This document shows, in pieces, positions 1-17,239 of a DNA stretch of 64,000 bases. Made by a program: the position numbers and the translations under genes. The notes under the pieces are model-generated. The model saw nothing but the letters and a program-made list of their open reading frames with translations. It was not told the origin of the DNA and ran no database searches. The first letter of the stretch is position 1. Every line of letters begins with the position of its first letter. Source of the DNA: Mycolicibacterium sp. ND9-15. Lineage in GTDB: Bacteria; Actinomycetota; Actinomycetes; Mycobacteriales; Mycobacteriaceae. The stretch covers positions 2,393,501-2,457,500 of the forward strand of contig NZ_CP142362.1 in assembly GCF_035918395.1 (NCBI RefSeq), given 5' to 3'.

Positions 1-1570
<1,570 letters not shown>

Positions 1571-1604
1571 ATCGTCTCTCCCTCATTTCACCGGTGCAGC
1601 CCGG

Positions 1605-2717
1605 TCAACGCTTACGCTTCTTCGGCCGCGCCCCCGGGCGCGGACTGGCGCCGGGGCGCGGCGTGCGGTTGCTCGCTCCGGTCACCGTCTTGCCCGGGCT
1701 CTTACTCGTTGGCTTCTTCTCGGCGGCGCTGTTCTCCGACGCGGACTCGCCGCTGCCGGTGTCCTCTTCGGCCACCGACTCCGGTGCCTTTTCGGCCTGG
1801 CCCTTGCGGGTGCGGTTCGGCTTGGCGCCCGGCGGCGGCGCGTTCTTGGCCTGCCGCTCCTGCGCTTCGACCTTCTTGGCCTCTTCTTCCTTTTCGATCT
1901 TGCCGAACACGTAGTGCTGTTGGCCGAAGGTCCAGATGTTGTTGGCGAGCCAGTACATGATGATGGCCAGCGGCAGGAACGGCCCGCCGACGACCACGCC
2001 GAGCGGGAACACGTACAGCGCCAGCTTGTTCATCATCGCGGTCTGCGGATTGGCGGCGGCCTCGGGACTCTGCCGCGCGACCGAGGCCCGGCTGTTGAAG
2101 TACGTCGCGATGCCGGCCAGGATCATGATCGGCACGCCGACCCCGATGACGGCGGCGCGGTTGAACACGGTGAAGGCATCCAGCCCGTGCTGCTGAATCA
2201 TGGTGGCGCCCAACGGTGCTCCGAACAGGTGCGCATCCAGGAAGTTGGCGACGTCGCTCGGGCTGAACACGTAGTTGCCGGTAGCCCGGTTCTGCTCCAC
2301 GGAGAGCTGGATCTGACCGAAGCCGCCCTGCGTCCGGTTGAACGAGCGCAGCACGTGGAACAGGCCGAGGAACACCGGAACCTGGGCGAGCATCGGCAGA
2401 CAGCCCAGGATCGGGTTGAATCCGTGCTCGCGCTGCAACTTCTGCATCTCCAGCGCCATCCGCTGGCGATCCTTGCCGTACTTCTTCTGCAGCGCCTTGA
2501 TCTGGGGCTGCAACTCCTGCATCTGGCGCGTCGTGCGAATCTGCTTGACGAACGGTTTGTAGAGGATCGCTCGCAGGGTGAACACCAGAAACATCACCGA
2601 GAGCGCCCAGGCGAAGAAGTTGGACGGGCCGAGCAGGAAAGCGAACAGCTTGTACCAGACCCACATGATCGCCGACACCGGGTAGTAGATGATGTCCAGG
2701 CTGAACCAGTTAAACAC
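1605..2717 (-). CDS. yidC: Membrane protein insertase YidC (Oxa1 family)
   Basis: YidC inserts and folds proteins in the cytoplasmic membrane, alone or with SecYEG. The 370-residue protein begins with a hydrophobic segment ([24 protein letters not shown]). It carries the 60KD_IMP core with [23 protein letters not shown] and several further membrane segments, and ends in a very basic Lys/Arg/Pro-rich tail typical of actinobacterial YidC. GTG at 2717 is chosen because similarity starts at VFNWFSLD; the longer open frame upstream encodes only yidD-overlapping low-complexity residues. The start overlaps the yidD stop by 8 bp. Confidence 0.95.
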   Translation of the reverse strand: MFNWFSLDIIYYPVSAIMWVWYKLFAFLLGPSNFFAWALSVMFLVFTLRAILYKPFVKQIRTTRQMQELQPQIKALQKKYGKDRQRMALEMQKLQREHGFNPILGCLPMLAQVPVFLGLFHVLRSFNRTQGGFGQIQLSVEQNRATGNYVFSPSDVANFLDAHLFGAPLGATMIQQHGLDAFTVFNRAAVIGVGVPIMILAGIATYFNSRASVARQSPEAAANPQTAMMNKLALYVFPLGVVVGGPFLPLAIIMYWLANNIWTFGQQHYVFGKIEKEEEAKKVEAQERQAKNAPPPGAKPNRTRKGQAEKAPESVAEEDTGSGESASENSAAEKKPTSKSPGKTVTGASNRTPRPGASPRPGARPKKRKR

Positions 2718-3090
2718 GCGTCTCGCTTCCTGCTCGCAATGCTGGGCCGCCGCCGTTGCCGTCGGCGGCGGTGTCCCGATCCTCCGAGGACTCGCCCGCG
2801 GGCGCACACGACGCCTGCGCGTCACCTTCGCATTTGGATGTCGGACGTTCCGGTATCGGGTCCCATCCTCCCCTATGCCACGGCCCGCACTTCAGCAGCC
2901 GTACCGTCGCGAGCCAGCCGCCGCGCAGCAGACCGAACTCACTCAGCGCGTCCACCGCGTACTGGCTGCAGGTCGGAGTGAACCGGCACGTCGGCAGCCG
3001 CAGCGGTGAGATCGTGTGCCGGTACAGCTGGATCACGTAGATGACCGCGCGGACCACCCATGGGCCCGCCCTCCCCATCGAGATCTTCAT
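2710..3090 (-). CDS. yidD: Membrane protein insertion efficiency factor YidD
   Basis: This small protein of 126 residues has the diagnostic core [27 protein letters not shown] and the later segment [14 protein letters not shown]. YidD is thought to assist YidC at the inner face of the membrane. The C-terminal 45 residues are low complexity and longer than in most homologues; they overlap the start of yidC. ATG at 3090 overlaps the rnpA stop (ATGA). Confidence 0.93.
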   Translation of the reverse strand: MKISMGRAGPWVVRAVIYVIQLYRHTISPLRLPTCRFTPTCSQYAVDALSEFGLLRGGWLATVRLLKCGPWHRGGWDPIPERPTSKCEGDAQASCAPAGESSEDRDTAADGNGGGPALRAGSETRV

Positions 3091-3446
3091 CGGAGGTCCT
3101 CGGGCTTGGGTCGCGTCCGCCGCAGAGCGGTCCGCAACTCTTGTTCGAGCCGCGCCGAGATCGCGTGCCGACTGCTGGGCAGCGCGCGGATCACCACCCG
3201 GTCCGCCGGGTCCAGTTCATCGAGGACCGTGCGCGCGACGTGACGCAGCCGCCGAGCCACCCGATGCCGTTGCACCGCGTTGCCGACCGCTTTCGACACC
3301 ACCAGTCCGATTCGTGGCCCGGGCTCTGCCGCCGCGTCGCTTCGCAGCGCGTGCACGACGAGATCGGGCTGCACCGCGCGTATCCCTCGGCTGACCGTGG
3401 TCCCGAACTCCGTCGACCGCGTCATGCGGTTCCGCGCCGGAAGCAC
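3087..3446 (-). CDS. rnpA: Ribonuclease P protein component
   Basis: RnpA is the protein cofactor of RNase P, which matures the 5' ends of tRNAs. The 119-residue basic protein starts [13 protein letters not shown] and has the conserved RNR-type motif [19 protein letters not shown] around residues 55-75. GTG at 3446 is chosen over TTG at 3455 because the GGGAG ribosome site directly abuts the TTG but is well spaced from the GTG. The gene lies between rpmH and yidD in the usual cluster. Confidence 0.94.
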   Translation of the reverse strand: MLPARNRMTRSTEFGTTVSRGIRAVQPDLVVHALRSDAAAEPGPRIGLVVSKAVGNAVQRHRVARRLRHVARTVLDELDPADRVVIRALPSSRHAISARLEQELRTALRRTRPKPEDLR

Positions 3447-3479
3447 CAGCGTCAACTCCCGCTTGAAGTCACGTGGGAA

Positions 3480-3623
3480 TCACGCGGTGAGTTTGCGCCG
3501 GCCCTTGCCGCGTCGGTTTGCGACGATCGCCCGGCCGGCCCGAGTCCGCATCCGCAGCCGGAAACCATGCACGCGCGCGCGGCGCCGGTTGTTCGGCTGG
3601 AAGGTCCGCTTGCCCTTGGCCAC
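3480..3623 (-). CDS. rpmH: 50S ribosomal protein L34
   Basis: This 47-residue, extremely basic protein reads [20 protein letters not shown] and continues to the canonical end GRRKLTA. It is a structural protein of the large subunit and the first gene of the leftward cluster. GTG at 3623 is preceded by AAGGAG; a longer open frame upstream is not needed. Confidence 0.96.
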   Translation of the reverse strand: MAKGKRTFQPNNRRRARVHGFRLRMRTRAGRAIVANRRGKGRRKLTA

Positions 3624-4177
3624 GGCTGTCTCTCCTTGTTGCGTCTGGCACCCACAGCCCTCACCGAGGCCGTACGACATCGGTTTGGACGCGGTTGCCG
3701 TTGGTAAGCTCGTCCGTCTTGCTAGCCGGCGCGGTCCCCAGTTAGTGCTGGGTCGCAGCCGTATCGCCTCGTACGGGCGACTGTTCGAGGGTACTGACGA
3801 GATTTCGCTGGGTCAAACCTTGCCGAATGACCCTGCGGTCAGCCACATTTGCAACACCCGTCACCGATGCGCGCGACGGGAAAATATCCGTCCACACAAT
3901 CTTGCCGAACGGTTGGCACCCGCGAAGAAAACTGTTAGCTTCTGCCAATGCCGTTCGATAACGAAACGGCGACGGACAACGAAGCGAGGATGCCCGACTA
4001 GTCGTGAGCCCACAGGATGCCTCACCACCGTGATGTGCCCCGGCCCGCGGCCTCCCCGCCGGTAGACAACGGAACGACGACGACTGTCCTGTCTCCACAG
4101 CCTGTGGATAACTTTGTGGACAGATCGCCATCGTTCATTTGGTCGTCTGTGAGTCGGCCGCAAGGGGGTAGTCGTCG
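3624..4177. promoter_or_regulatory. Divergent rpmH/dnaA control region with DnaA boxes
   Basis: This is a 554-bp gene-free stretch between the leftward rpmH cluster and dnaA. It holds DnaA-box-like 9-mers near dnaA: TGTGGATAA at 4103-4111 (perfect, reverse orientation) and TGTGGACAG at 4115-4123 (one mismatch to TGTGGACAA). A strong ribosome site AAGGGGG at 4164-4169 precedes dnaA. Autoregulation of dnaA through these boxes is known for the family and inferred here. Exact promoters were not resolved. Confidence 0.8.
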
Positions 4178-5662
4178 TTGACAGCTGACCTCGATCCCCC
4201 GTTCGTCGCCGTGTGGAACACGGTGGTCGCCGAACTCAACGGGGGTCCCACGGCAACGGGCGACGACGTCACCGGCCCGGCCCTCACGCCACAGCAAAGA
4301 GCCTGGTTGAAGCTGGTCAAACCACTCGTCATCACAGAAGGCTTTGCCCTGCTGTCGGTTCCCACGCCATTCGTCCAGAACGAGATCGAGCGCCACCTCC
4401 GGGAGCCGATCATCAGTGCGTTGAGCCGTCAGCTCGGCCAGCGCGTCGAACTCGGTGTGCGCATCGCCGACCCCGGTCCCGACGACACCGACGCCCCGCT
4501 CAACGGACTGTCCGCGGTGATCGAATCCGACGAAGTCGACGAGGACCTCGAAGCGCGCGTCAGCGCCGAAGAGAGCTGGCCGACGTATTTCACCAGCCGG
4601 GTGCCGAACACGTTGACCGACGACCCGACCGCCGTCAACCTCAACCGTCGCTACACGTTCGACACGTTCGTCATCGGCGCGTCGAACCGGTTTGCCCATG
4701 CCGCCACGCTGGCGATCGCCGAGGCGCCGGCGCGCGCGTACAACCCCCTGTTCATCTGGGGCGAATCCGGGCTCGGAAAAACCCACCTCTTGCACGCGGC
4801 GGGCAACTACGCGCAGCGACTGTTTCCCGGCATGCGCGTCAAATATGTCTCGACCGAGGAGTTCACCAACGACTTCATCAACTCGCTGCGCGACGACCGC
4901 AAGGCCTCGTTCAAGCGCAGTTACCGCGACATCGACGTGCTGCTGGTCGACGACATCCAGTTCATCGAGGGCAAGGAAGGCATTCAGGAGGAGTTCTTCC
5001 ATACCTTCAACACGCTGCACAACGCCAACAAGCAGATCGTCATTTCGTCGGACCGGCCCCCCAAACAGCTGGCCACCCTCGAAGACCGGCTCCGGACCCG
5101 GTTCGAGTGGGGGCTGATCACCGACGTCCAGCCGCCCGAGTTGGAGACGCGAATCGCGATTCTGCGCAAGAAGGCGCAGATGGACCGTCTCGACGTGCCC
5201 GACGACGTCCTCGAGCTCATCGCCAGCAGCATCGAGCGCAACATCCGCGAACTCGAGGGCGCGCTCATCCGCGTCACCGCGTTCGCATCGCTGAACAAGA
5301 CGACGATCGACAAGTCCCTGGCCGAGATCGTGTTGCGTGACTTGATCTCCGACGCCAGCACCATGCAGATCAGCACCGCGGCGATCATGGCGGCCACCGC
5401 GGAGTATTTCGAGACCACGGTCGAGGAACTGCGTGGCCCCGGCAAGACCCGCGCACTCGCGCAGTCCCGCCAGATCGCCATGTATCTCTGCCGGGAGTTG
5501 ACCGATCTGTCCCTGCCGAAGATCGGCCAGGCGTTCGGACGCGACCACACCACCGTGATGTACGCCGAGAAGAAGATCCGCGGCGAAATGGCCGAGCGGC
5601 GTGAGGTCTTCGATCACGTCAAGGAACTCACCACGCGAATCCGTCAGCGCTCCAAGCGCTGA
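4178..5662 (+). CDS. dnaA: Chromosomal replication initiator protein DnaA
   Basis: DnaA binds 9-bp boxes in oriC, oligomerises with ATP and opens the origin. The 494-residue protein has an N-terminal helicase-interaction domain, an acidic linker, an AAA+ domain and a C-terminal helix-turn-helix. Walker A is GESGLGKT (about 195-202) and Walker B LLVDDI (about 255-260). The box-binding signature [14 protein letters not shown] is near 463-476. TTG at 4178 is used, as in other mycobacterial dnaA genes, with AAGGGGG nine bases upstream. Confidence 0.97.
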   Translation: MTADLDPPFVAVWNTVVAELNGGPTATGDDVTGPALTPQQRAWLKLVKPLVITEGFALLSVPTPFVQNEIERHLREPIISALSRQLGQRVELGVRIADPGPDDTDAPLNGLSAVIESDEVDEDLEARVSAEESWPTYFTSRVPNTLTDDPTAVNLNRRYTFDTFVIGASNRFAHAATLAIAEAPARAYNPLFIWGESGLGKTHLLHAAGNYAQRLFPGMRVKYVSTEEFTNDFINSLRDDRKASFKRSYRDIDVLLVDDIQFIEGKEGIQEEFFHTFNTLHNANKQIVISSDRPPKQLATLEDRLRTRFEWGLITDVQPPELETRIAILRKKAQMDRLDVPDDVLELIASSIERNIRELEGALIRVTAFASLNKTTIDKSLAEIVLRDLISDASTMQISTAAIMAATAEYFETTVEELRGPGKTRALAQSRQIAMYLCRELTDLSLPKIGQAFGRDHTTVMYAEKKIRGEMAERREVFDHVKELTTRIRQRSKR

Positions 5663-6222
5663 TTCGCCCGTCCCACTCCCCCGTCCGACGCTTCGCCGCG
5701 CGACCAGTAGCGCCGTTGTTCGCGTCTGCCCACGAAATTTTGACGAATTCTTCTGTACCGCCGGCACCATCTGCCACATCACCAGCCTGTGCACATCGGT
5801 GTGGAGAACTTGGGACCAATCGGCCGATTACCTGTTGACTGCTACCCAACCGGCGGCATATCCACAATCTGTCCCATGCCGCCGGGGATTCATCCACAGC
5901 TGCCGCACCTCGGCGCGCCGCCGTTATGCAGGATCGACATGGGTTCATCCCCAGCATCCACAGCCCCTAATACTGTTGCTTGTATATCTTCGAAGAATCT
6001 TCTTCAAAGCAGACGGCTGTGAAACCACCCAACCGGGCAGGCCCGAAGTCGCCGAGCGCCGTCGATGTCGGCCCGATCGATTAGCTTTCAAGTTGGGGCG
6101 GAAAGCTCTACGGTGATTCAGCGACAGCCGTTACGGTCGTCGGGGACGCATCGGTCAGACGTGTGGTGAGACACCGCGAAACCGCTGCTGAATGCTTGTC
6201 GTTTAGTGATCGAAGGGACCCT
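5663..6222. other. oriC: Origin of replication oriC (dnaA-dnaN intergenic region)
   Basis: This 560-bp non-coding stretch contains many DnaA-box-like 9-mers in both orientations: TGTGCACAT 5788-5796, TGTGGAGAA 5800-5808, TATCCACAA 5859-5867, TCATCCACA 5890-5898, TCATCCCCA 5945-5953 and GCATCCACA 5954-5962. An AT-richer tract at about 5965-6015 directly follows the last boxes and is the likely unwinding element. Weakly matching boxes are normal for mycobacterial oriC. GAAGGGA before 6223 is the dnaN ribosome site. Confidence 0.9.
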
Positions 6223-7422
6223 ATGGACGTGGCGACGACAACGGTTGGTGTCACCGATCTGAAGTTCCGCCTGGTGCGAGAAGACTTCGCCGACGCCGTG
6301 GCGTGGGTGGCCCGCAATCTGCCCACCAGGCCGATGGTCCCGGTCCTCGCCGGTGTGTTGCTCACCGGTTCCGATGACGGGCTGACGATCTCGGGATTCG
6401 ACTACGAGTTGTCTTCCGAGGTGCGGGTGCCCGCCGAGATCGCCTCACCGGGCAGCGTTTTGGTGTCCGGCCGGCTGCTGTCCGACATCACCCGGGCGTT
6501 GCCCGCCAAGCCGATCGACGTGGGCGTCGAGGGCACCCGCGTGTCTTTGACCTGCGGCAGCTCGCGCTTTTCGCTGCCGACGATGGCCGTCGAGGACTAT
6601 CCCACGCTGCCCGCCTTACCCGAAGAGACCGGTGTCATCTCCGCAGACTTGTTCACCGAAGCGATCGGCCAGGTCGCCATCGCCGCCGGCCGCGATGACA
6701 CGCTGCCGATGCTGACCGGTATCCGTGTCGAGATCGCCGGGGAGAAGGTCGTTTTGGCGGCTACCGACCGGTTCCGGTTGGCAGTGCGCGAGCTGACGTG
6801 GTCGACGCTCGGTGCCGACATCGAATCCGCAGTGCTGGTGCCGGCCAAGACGCTGTCGGAGGCCGCGAAAGCCGGCTCCGACGGAGGGGATGTGCATCTG
6901 GCGTTGGGTGCCGGACCAGCGGTCGGCAAGGAGGGTCTGCTCGGGATCAGCAGCGGTGGCAAGCGCAGCACCACCAGGCTGCTCGATGCGGAATTCCCGA
7001 AGTATCGGCAGCTGCTGCCCACCGAGCACACCGCGACGGCCACGATGGGCGTCGGCGAACTCACCGACGCCATCAAGCGTGTGGCTCTGGTCGCAGACCG
7101 CGGCGCCCAGGTGCGGATGGAGTTCACCGAGGACTCGCTGCACCTCTCCGCTGGCGCCGACGACGTCGGGAGCGCCGAAGAGGACCTACCCGTGCAGTTC
7201 GCCGGTGAACCGCTGACCATCGCGTTCAACCCCACGTACCTGACGGACGGCCTGAGTTCATTGCATTCCGAGCGGGTGACTTTCGGTTTCACGGTGCCCA
7301 GCCGCCCCGCGGTGTTGCGGGCGGCCAGAGACGATGACGGCGATGTCGGCGCGGCAGGGCCGTTCCCCGCGCAGCAAAGCGACTACGTCTACCTGTTGAT
7401 GCCAGTGCGGCTTCCAGGCTGA
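6223..7422 (+). CDS. dnaN: DNA polymerase III beta sliding clamp
   Basis: The beta clamp is a dimeric ring that tethers the replicative polymerase and other repair proteins to DNA. The 399-residue product has the three-fold repeated clamp domains. Recognisable segments are [12 protein letters not shown] near the N-terminus, [14 protein letters not shown] in the second domain, and the C-terminal [12 protein letters not shown] hydrophobic pocket end. ATG at 6223 is chosen because GAAGGGA precedes it and mycobacterial similarity begins at MDVATT. It is the first gene right of oriC. Confidence 0.96.
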   Translation: MDVATTTVGVTDLKFRLVREDFADAVAWVARNLPTRPMVPVLAGVLLTGSDDGLTISGFDYELSSEVRVPAEIASPGSVLVSGRLLSDITRALPAKPIDVGVEGTRVSLTCGSSRFSLPTMAVEDYPTLPALPEETGVISADLFTEAIGQVAIAAGRDDTLPMLTGIRVEIAGEKVVLAATDRFRLAVRELTWSTLGADIESAVLVPAKTLSEAAKAGSDGGDVHLALGAGPAVGKEGLLGISSGGKRSTTRLLDAEFPKYRQLLPTEHTATATMGVGELTDAIKRVALVADRGAQVRMEFTEDSLHLSAGADDVGSAEEDLPVQFAGEPLTIAFNPTYLTDGLSSLHSERVTFGFTVPSRPAVLRAARDDDGDVGAAGPFPAQQSDYVYLLMPVRLPG

Positions 7423-7449
7423 CGGCCGGACGCCACGGAAGGGGCGCAT

Positions 7450-8343
7450 ATGCAACTCGGTCTGGTCGGGCTGGGAAAAATGGGCTTCAACATGCGCGAG
7501 CGCCTGCGTGGCAGCGGTCATGAAGTCGTCGGCTACGACCCGCGACCGGAAGTGACCGATGTGCCGACGCTGGCGGCGTTGGCTGCTGCGTTGGAGGCAC
7601 CGCGGGTGGTGTGGGTGATGGTGCCGTCGGGACCGATCACCCACGACACGATCCTTTCCCTGGCTGGTGAGCTCGGTGAGGGAGATCTTGTGATCGACGG
7701 TGGTAACTCCCGCTTCACCGAAGACGGGCCCCACGCGAAATTGCTTGCCGGCAAGGGCATTGCGTTCATCGACGCCGGTGTCTCCGGCGGTGTCTGGGGA
7801 TTGAACGAGGGCTACGGTCTGATGGTTGGCGGCAGCGACGCCGACATCGCCCGGGCGATGCCGATCTTCGACGCGTTGCGGCCCCCCGGACCCCGCGAAG
7901 ACGGGTTCGTGCACGCCGGTCCGGTGGGCGCGGGGCATTACGCCAAGATGGTGCACAACGGTATCGAGTACGGGCTGATGATGGCCTACGCCGAGGGATA
8001 TGAATTGCTGGCGGCCGAAGAGCTCATCACCGACACCCAGGCCGTCATCCAGGCCTGGACCAACGGCACGGTGGTGCGGTCCTGGCTGCAGCAGCTGCTC
8101 GCCAAGGCCTTGAAGGAAGACCCGGAGTTCGTCGAAATCAGTGGTTACACCGAGGATTCGGGCGAAGGTCGATGGACGGTCGAGGAGGCCATCAGCCATC
8201 GGGTCCCCATGCCCGTGATCGCGGCGTCGCTGTTCGCACGGTTCGCCTCGCGTCAGGAGGATTCGCCCGCCATGAAGGCGGTCTCCGCGCTGCGCAATCA
8301 GTTCGGTGGACACGCGGTCAAACGGATCAGCGAGTCCGGGTAG
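7450..8343 (+). CDS. gnd: 6-phosphogluconate dehydrogenase, decarboxylating (short Gnd/YqeC type)
   Basis: This enzyme oxidises 6-phosphogluconate to ribulose 5-phosphate with release of CO2. The 297-residue protein has an N-terminal Rossmann motif GLVGLGKMGFNM, the family signature VIDGGNSRFTED (about 83-94), and the catalytic-lysine helix GHYAKMVHNGIEYGLM (about 161-176). Its length fits the short, typically NAD-preferring class rather than the 470-residue form. Its place between dnaN and recF is standard for mycobacteria. Confidence 0.93.
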   Translation: MQLGLVGLGKMGFNMRERLRGSGHEVVGYDPRPEVTDVPTLAALAAALEAPRVVWVMVPSGPITHDTILSLAGELGEGDLVIDGGNSRFTEDGPHAKLLAGKGIAFIDAGVSGGVWGLNEGYGLMVGGSDADIARAMPIFDALRPPGPREDGFVHAGPVGAGHYAKMVHNGIEYGLMMAYAEGYELLAAEELITDTQAVIQAWTNGTVVRSWLQQLLAKALKEDPEFVEISGYTEDSGEGRWTVEEAISHRVPMPVIAASLFARFASRQEDSPAMKAVSALRNQFGGHAVKRISESG

Positions 8344-8354
8344 GCGGCTAGGCA

Positions 8355-9518
8355 GTGTATGTCCGACGCCTCGGGCTGACCGACTTCCGCTCATGGTCAC
8401 GCGTCGAGCTGGACCTCGAGCCGGGCCGCACCGTGTTCGTCGGCCCAAACGGGTTCGGTAAGACCAATATTGTTGAGGCACTGTGGTATTCGGCGACACT
8501 CGGTTCGCACCGGGTGGCCGGCGACGCGCCGCTGGTCAGGACCGGCGCCGAACGTGCGGTGGTCTCGACGATCGTGGTCAACGAAGGCCGCGAACTTGCG
8601 GTGGACCTGGAGATCACCGCGGGACGCGCCAACAAGGCGCGGCTCAACCGCTCCCCTGTGCGTACCGCGCGGGAGATCCTCGGGGTGCTGCGGGCGGTCC
8701 TGTTCGCTCCAGAGGATCTGGCGCTCGTCCGCGGGGATCCCGGTGAACGTCGTCGCTATCTGGACGATCTGGCGACCACCCGTCGCCCCCAGGTGGCCGC
8801 CCTCCGCGCCGACTACGACAAGGTGCTGCGTCAGCGGACCGCGCTGCTGAAAACCGCCGCTGGCGCGCGATTCCGTGGCGACCGCAGCGTTTTCGACACG
8901 CTCGACGTCTGGGACGGGCACCTGGCCGAAAAGGGAGCGCGGCTCATCGCGGCGCGGGTAGACCTCGTCAACCAGCTGGCACCCGAGGTCGAGAAGGCAT
9001 ATCAACTGTTGGCCCCTTCGTCGCGGCCCGCGGCGATCCGATACCGAAGCGGTGTGGACGTGGTGGAGACCGAGGCGGCGGCGGGAAGTGCTGACGCGGA
9101 ACTGTTCGAGACGGCGCTGCTCGATGCGCTGGCCCGCCGGCGCGATGCCGAACTCGAACGCGGGGTCTGTCTGGTGGGCCCACACCGCGACGACCTCGAA
9201 TTGCGGCTCGGTGACCAGATCGCGAAAGGCTTTGCCAGCCACGGTGAATCGTGGTCGTTGGCATTGTCGCTCAGGTTGGCGGCCTATGAGCTGCTGCGCG
9301 CGGACGGTTTCGGTGATCCGGTGCTGTTGCTCGACGATGTGTTCGCCGAGCTGGACAACGCCCGTAGGCAGGCGCTGGCCACCGTGGCGGCCTCGGCCGA
9401 GCAGGTTTTGGTGACCGCGGCGGTGCCGGAGGATATTCCCGGCGACTGGGATGCACGCAGGATCGGGGTGACGATGCGAGACGAGGATACGGGCCGGATT
9501 TCGGTGGTGGAGTCATGA
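8355..9518 (+). CDS. recF: DNA replication/repair protein RecF
   Basis: RecF is an SMC-like ATPase that loads RecA at single-strand gaps with RecOR. The 387-residue protein has Walker [12 protein letters not shown] (about 28-38), the ABC-type signature [16 protein letters not shown], and Walker [18 protein letters not shown] at 8355 lies 11 bases after the gnd stop. Its end overlaps the next gene (ATGA at 9515-9518). Confidence 0.96.
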   Translation: MYVRRLGLTDFRSWSRVELDLEPGRTVFVGPNGFGKTNIVEALWYSATLGSHRVAGDAPLVRTGAERAVVSTIVVNEGRELAVDLEITAGRANKARLNRSPVRTAREILGVLRAVLFAPEDLALVRGDPGERRRYLDDLATTRRPQVAALRADYDKVLRQRTALLKTAAGARFRGDRSVFDTLDVWDGHLAEKGARLIAARVDLVNQLAPEVEKAYQLLAPSSRPAAIRYRSGVDVVETEAAAGSADAELFETALLDALARRRDAELERGVCLVGPHRDDLELRLGDQIAKGFASHGESWSLALSLRLAAYELLRADGFGDPVLLLDDVFAELDNARRQALATVAASAEQVLVTAAVPEDIPGDWDARRIGVTMRDEDTGRISVVES

Positions 9519-10069
9519 CGTCGGCCGGTGGCGATCCGGGGCCGCCCAAGCACCTGGCGAACCTGCGCGGGATGGACCTGGTGCGGCGCACGCTCGAGGA
9601 GGCGCGCGGCGCGGCGCGCAGCCAAGGCAAGGATGTCGGCCGCGGCCGCGGGCCGGCGCCGCACCGGATCGCCGGCAACCGTCGCCGACGGTGGTCGGGC
9701 CCGGGTCCGGACTCGCGAGATCCCCAACCCATCGGGTCAGCGGCCAGTGAACTGGCTCGCAGCCGCGGGTGGTCTGCACGGGTCGCCGAGGGGGCCGTAT
9801 TCGGCCGCTGGGCCGGGGTCGTCGGCGAGGGGATCGCGGCCCACGCGACCCCTACCGCGTTGAGCGACGGTGTGCTGACCATCTCGGCGGAGTCGACCGC
9901 ATGGGCCACGCAACTGCGGATGGTGCAGGCTCAAGTGCTCGCCAAGATCGCCGACGCGGTGGGCGACGGGGTCGTGAAATCACTGAGAATCGTCGGCCCC
10001 GCTGCACCGTCGTGGCGTAAAGGCCGCTACCACATTGCCGGGCGGGGTCCGCGCGACACGTACGGATAG
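9515..10069 (+). CDS. DciA-family (DUF721) protein, putative helicase-loading factor
   Basis: This 184-residue protein has a basic, Arg/Gly-rich disordered N-terminal half. A C-terminal DUF721 domain starts around residue 85 ([22 protein letters not shown], then [16 protein letters not shown]). In other bacteria DciA helps load the replicative helicase DnaB; mycobacteria lack DnaC, so this is the probable loader (family knowledge). It is translationally coupled to recF by an ATGA overlap. Confidence 0.88.
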   Translation: MTSAGGDPGPPKHLANLRGMDLVRRTLEEARGAARSQGKDVGRGRGPAPHRIAGNRRRRWSGPGPDSRDPQPIGSAASELARSRGWSARVAEGAVFGRWAGVVGEGIAAHATPTALSDGVLTISAESTAWATQLRMVQAQVLAKIADAVGDGVVKSLRIVGPAAPSWRKGRYHIAGRGPRDTYG

Positions 10070-12334
<2,265 letters not shown>

Positions 12335-12356
12335 CCCAAGCTAAGGCTGAAATCAT

Positions 12357-15359
<3,003 letters not shown>

Positions 15360-15388
15360 CCCAGGGACGGGACCAGGAGGAGCCGTAG

Positions 15389-16291
15389 GTGAGTTCACCG
15401 GACGAGCCGGGACGCCCCCGCGCGAGCGACGGTCCAGGCGGCGCCAACGGCTCCGCGGCCAATCACGACGTGCCCGGTACGGCCCGGCCTGAGGTCTCCG
15501 ACCGCGTCGACGCACCGCCGTGGCAGCGTGGACCGGCGGCGCGGGCGGCGCAGCAGGGGCAGCGGCCGCCGGAGCCGCCGAGGCGGGCTCCCGGTGCGGG
15601 CCCGCAGGGCGAGGGCTCTGGCGACGACGCTCACCCGATGGAACGGCCGACCGACGATTCCCGCGGCGGTCCGGCCAACTCCCCCAACGCCCGGGCGAAC
15701 CGGTTCGTGGCGGGTGGTTCGACTCCGACCGAGGAGGTGCCCTCGCGCGGCGAGCGGCCCGATGCCCCGCGCCCGGAAACCTATGTCAGCGAGCTACCGG
15801 ACCTGTCCGGACCGATGCCGCGCCCGCCACAGCAGCAGCCGCGTAAGGCTGTTGAGCGGCCGAACGCGGAGCCGGCGACCCGGCCTGTGTCCGGTGCGCG
15901 CGTCCAGGTCGGCACCCGGCACAAGGGGCCGGTCCGCGCCAGCATGCAGATCCGCCGGATCGACCCGTGGAGCACGTTGAAAGTGTCGGCGGTGCTCTCC
16001 GTGGCGCTGTTCTTCGTGTGGATGATCGCGGTCGCGTTCCTCTATCTGGTGCTCGGCGGTATGGGCGTGTGGAGCAAGCTCAACAGCAACGTCGGTGACC
16101 TCCTCACCAGTGCAGGCGGCGGGTCGGGCGGTGAGCTGGTGTCCAGCGGAACCATCTTCGGCGGCGCGACATTGATCGGCTTGGTCAACATCGTGCTGTT
16201 GACGGCGATGGCCACGATCGGTGCGTTCATCTACAACCTCACTACGGACTTGGTCGGCGGCGTGGAAGTCACGCTCGCGGACCGAGATTGA
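15389..16291 (+). CDS. DUF3566 family transmembrane protein
   Basis: This 300-residue protein has a 185-residue Pro/Gly/Ala/Arg-rich disordered cytoplasmic region. A conserved DUF3566 domain follows ([20 protein letters not shown]) with two membrane helices at about 198-223 and 256-281. It sits immediately downstream of gyrA, as its orthologue does in M. tuberculosis (Rv0007). Function is unknown; membrane localisation is clear. GTG at 15389 has a strong GGAGGAG site. Confidence 0.88.
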   Translation: MSSPDEPGRPRASDGPGGANGSAANHDVPGTARPEVSDRVDAPPWQRGPAARAAQQGQRPPEPPRRAPGAGPQGEGSGDDAHPMERPTDDSRGGPANSPNARANRFVAGGSTPTEEVPSRGERPDAPRPETYVSELPDLSGPMPRPPQQQPRKAVERPNAEPATRPVSGARVQVGTRHKGPVRASMQIRRIDPWSTLKVSAVLSVALFFVWMIAVAFLYLVLGGMGVWSKLNSNVGDLLTSAGGGSGGELVSSGTIFGGATLIGLVNIVLLTAMATIGAFIYNLTTDLVGGVEVTLADRD

Positions 16292-16385
16292 TTGTCGGCC
16301 CCCCGACGGGACTGACGTGCGCACCGCAGTTTGGGCGCGAGCCCACGGTTGCGGTAATCTCGTCGCTCGGCCATAACGGCGATAC

Positions 16386-16459
16386 GGGGCTATAGCTCAG
16401 GCGGTTAGAGCGCTTCGCTGATAACGAAGAGGTCGGAGGTTCGAGTCCTCCTAGCCCCA
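16386..16459 (+). tRNA. ileT: tRNA-Ile (GAT anticodon)
   Basis: This is a 74-nt cloverleaf. The acceptor stem is GGGGCTA/TAGCCCC, the D-arm GCTCAGGCGGTTAGAGC, the anticodon loop CTGATAA with GAT, and the T-arm GGAGGTTCGAGTCCTCC. The CCA is not encoded. It lies between the DUF3566 gene and tRNA-Ala, a conserved mycobacterial pair. Confidence 0.97.
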
Positions 16460-16475
16460 CGGAAAGGTTCACACC

Positions 16476-16601
16476 ATGAGGCGGGTGCTGGTGATCGTCA
16501 CGGTGATCGCCGCCGCAGTCGCCGTCGCGGTCTGGCGGTCCAGACACGGCCTCGAGGTGTGGCACGTGGCGCCCGATGCGCCGCCGAACCAGGGGCCTTA
16601 G
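16476..16601 (+). CDS. Small DLW-39-like protein between two tRNAs
   Basis: A 41-residue open frame starts with ATG at 16476. It begins with a strongly hydrophobic helix (RRVLVIVTVIAAAVAVAVW), then RSRHGLEVWHVAPDAPP. Small proteins of this layout, with a hydrophobic start and a D/E-[LV]-W motif, are annotated as the DLW-39 family at exactly this tRNA-Ile/tRNA-Ala position in actinobacteria. The match here is by position and the EVW motif, so the family name is an inference. Its stop codon lies inside tRNA-Ala (10-base overlap). AAAGG at 16463-16467 could serve as ribosome site. Confidence 0.6.
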   Translation: MRRVLVIVTVIAAAVAVAVWRSRHGLEVWHVAPDAPPNQGP

Positions 16602-16664
16602 CTCAGTTGGTAGAGCGCTACCTTTGCAAGGTAGATGTCAGGAGTTCGATTCTCCTAGGCTCCA
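16592..16664 (+). tRNA. alaT: tRNA-Ala (TGC anticodon)
   Basis: This is a 73-nt cloverleaf with acceptor stem GGGGCCT/AGGCTCC that includes the G3-U70 wobble pair, the identity element of alanine tRNAs. The anticodon loop is TTTGCAA with TGC, and the T-arm is AGGAGTTCGATTCTCCT. Its 5' end overlaps the stop of the upstream small gene. Confidence 0.97.
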
Positions 16665-16707
16665 CAAGAAACTTTCGAGCACTTCCTGGCTTCCCTGCGG
16701 CGCACGG

Positions 16708-17133
16708 TCACGGCCGGGGAGCGACTTCGACGCTCGGGGGCAAGGGCGACGGCTCCGGCTGCGTCGACCGCCGCACGATCGAGAAGGCCACCGCTCCCCC
16801 GGCCAGCGTGACCACGCCAACGGCCGCGAGCAGGAGCGGCCGGCGCCTGTTGCGCTTGGGTTTGCGTACGTCGGCGATGATCGAAGGCAGGTTGGCGAGC
16901 ACGCCCTGAGCCGCGGCCAGTTCCTGCGCGATGGTGTTCTGTGCCTCGCCGATCTCCGTGGCGAGTCGGCTGTTGTCGATGGCGTGCCGGATACGGTCCG
17001 CCGCCGACTGCGCGCCGTGAACGGTGAGCCCAACCGCACCACGGGTGACGTCGACCGGGCCGACCGCCGTGTATTTCAGGCCGCGGCGCAGCCGCTGGCC
17101 CGGGGTCAACAGAACGTCCGTCTTGGAGCTCAT
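16708..17133 (-). CDS. cwsA: Cell wall synthesis protein CwsA
   Basis: CwsA of mycobacteria interacts with Wag31 and CrgA and influences polar growth and division. The 141-residue protein has the family start SSKTDVLLTPGQRLRRGLKYTAVGPVD and a helical middle region. One membrane segment lies near residues 97-116 (RRPLLLAAVGVVTLAGGAVAFSI), with a short Pro-rich end. Gene order tRNA-Ala, cwsA (opposite strand), ppiA equals that of M. tuberculosis Rv0008c-Rv0009. Confidence 0.9.
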   Translation of the reverse strand: MSSKTDVLLTPGQRLRRGLKYTAVGPVDVTRGAVGLTVHGAQSAADRIRHAIDNSRLATEIGEAQNTIAQELAAAQGVLANLPSIIADVRKPKRNRRRPLLLAAVGVVTLAGGAVAFSIVRRSTQPEPSPLPPSVEVAPRP

Positions 17134-17239
17134 GGGGTACCTCTCTCGCAGCCGGGATGGCGACTACACCAGCCTGCCATCTCGCGGAAGACAGCGGTGC
17201 CGGTTGGGCGCCGAACGCGGCGTGGCACACTGACATCCC

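Noticed and set aside
4022..5794. 590-codon minus-strand frame across dnaA
   Set aside because: Shadow of dnaA; it would cross the DnaA-box region and has no family features.
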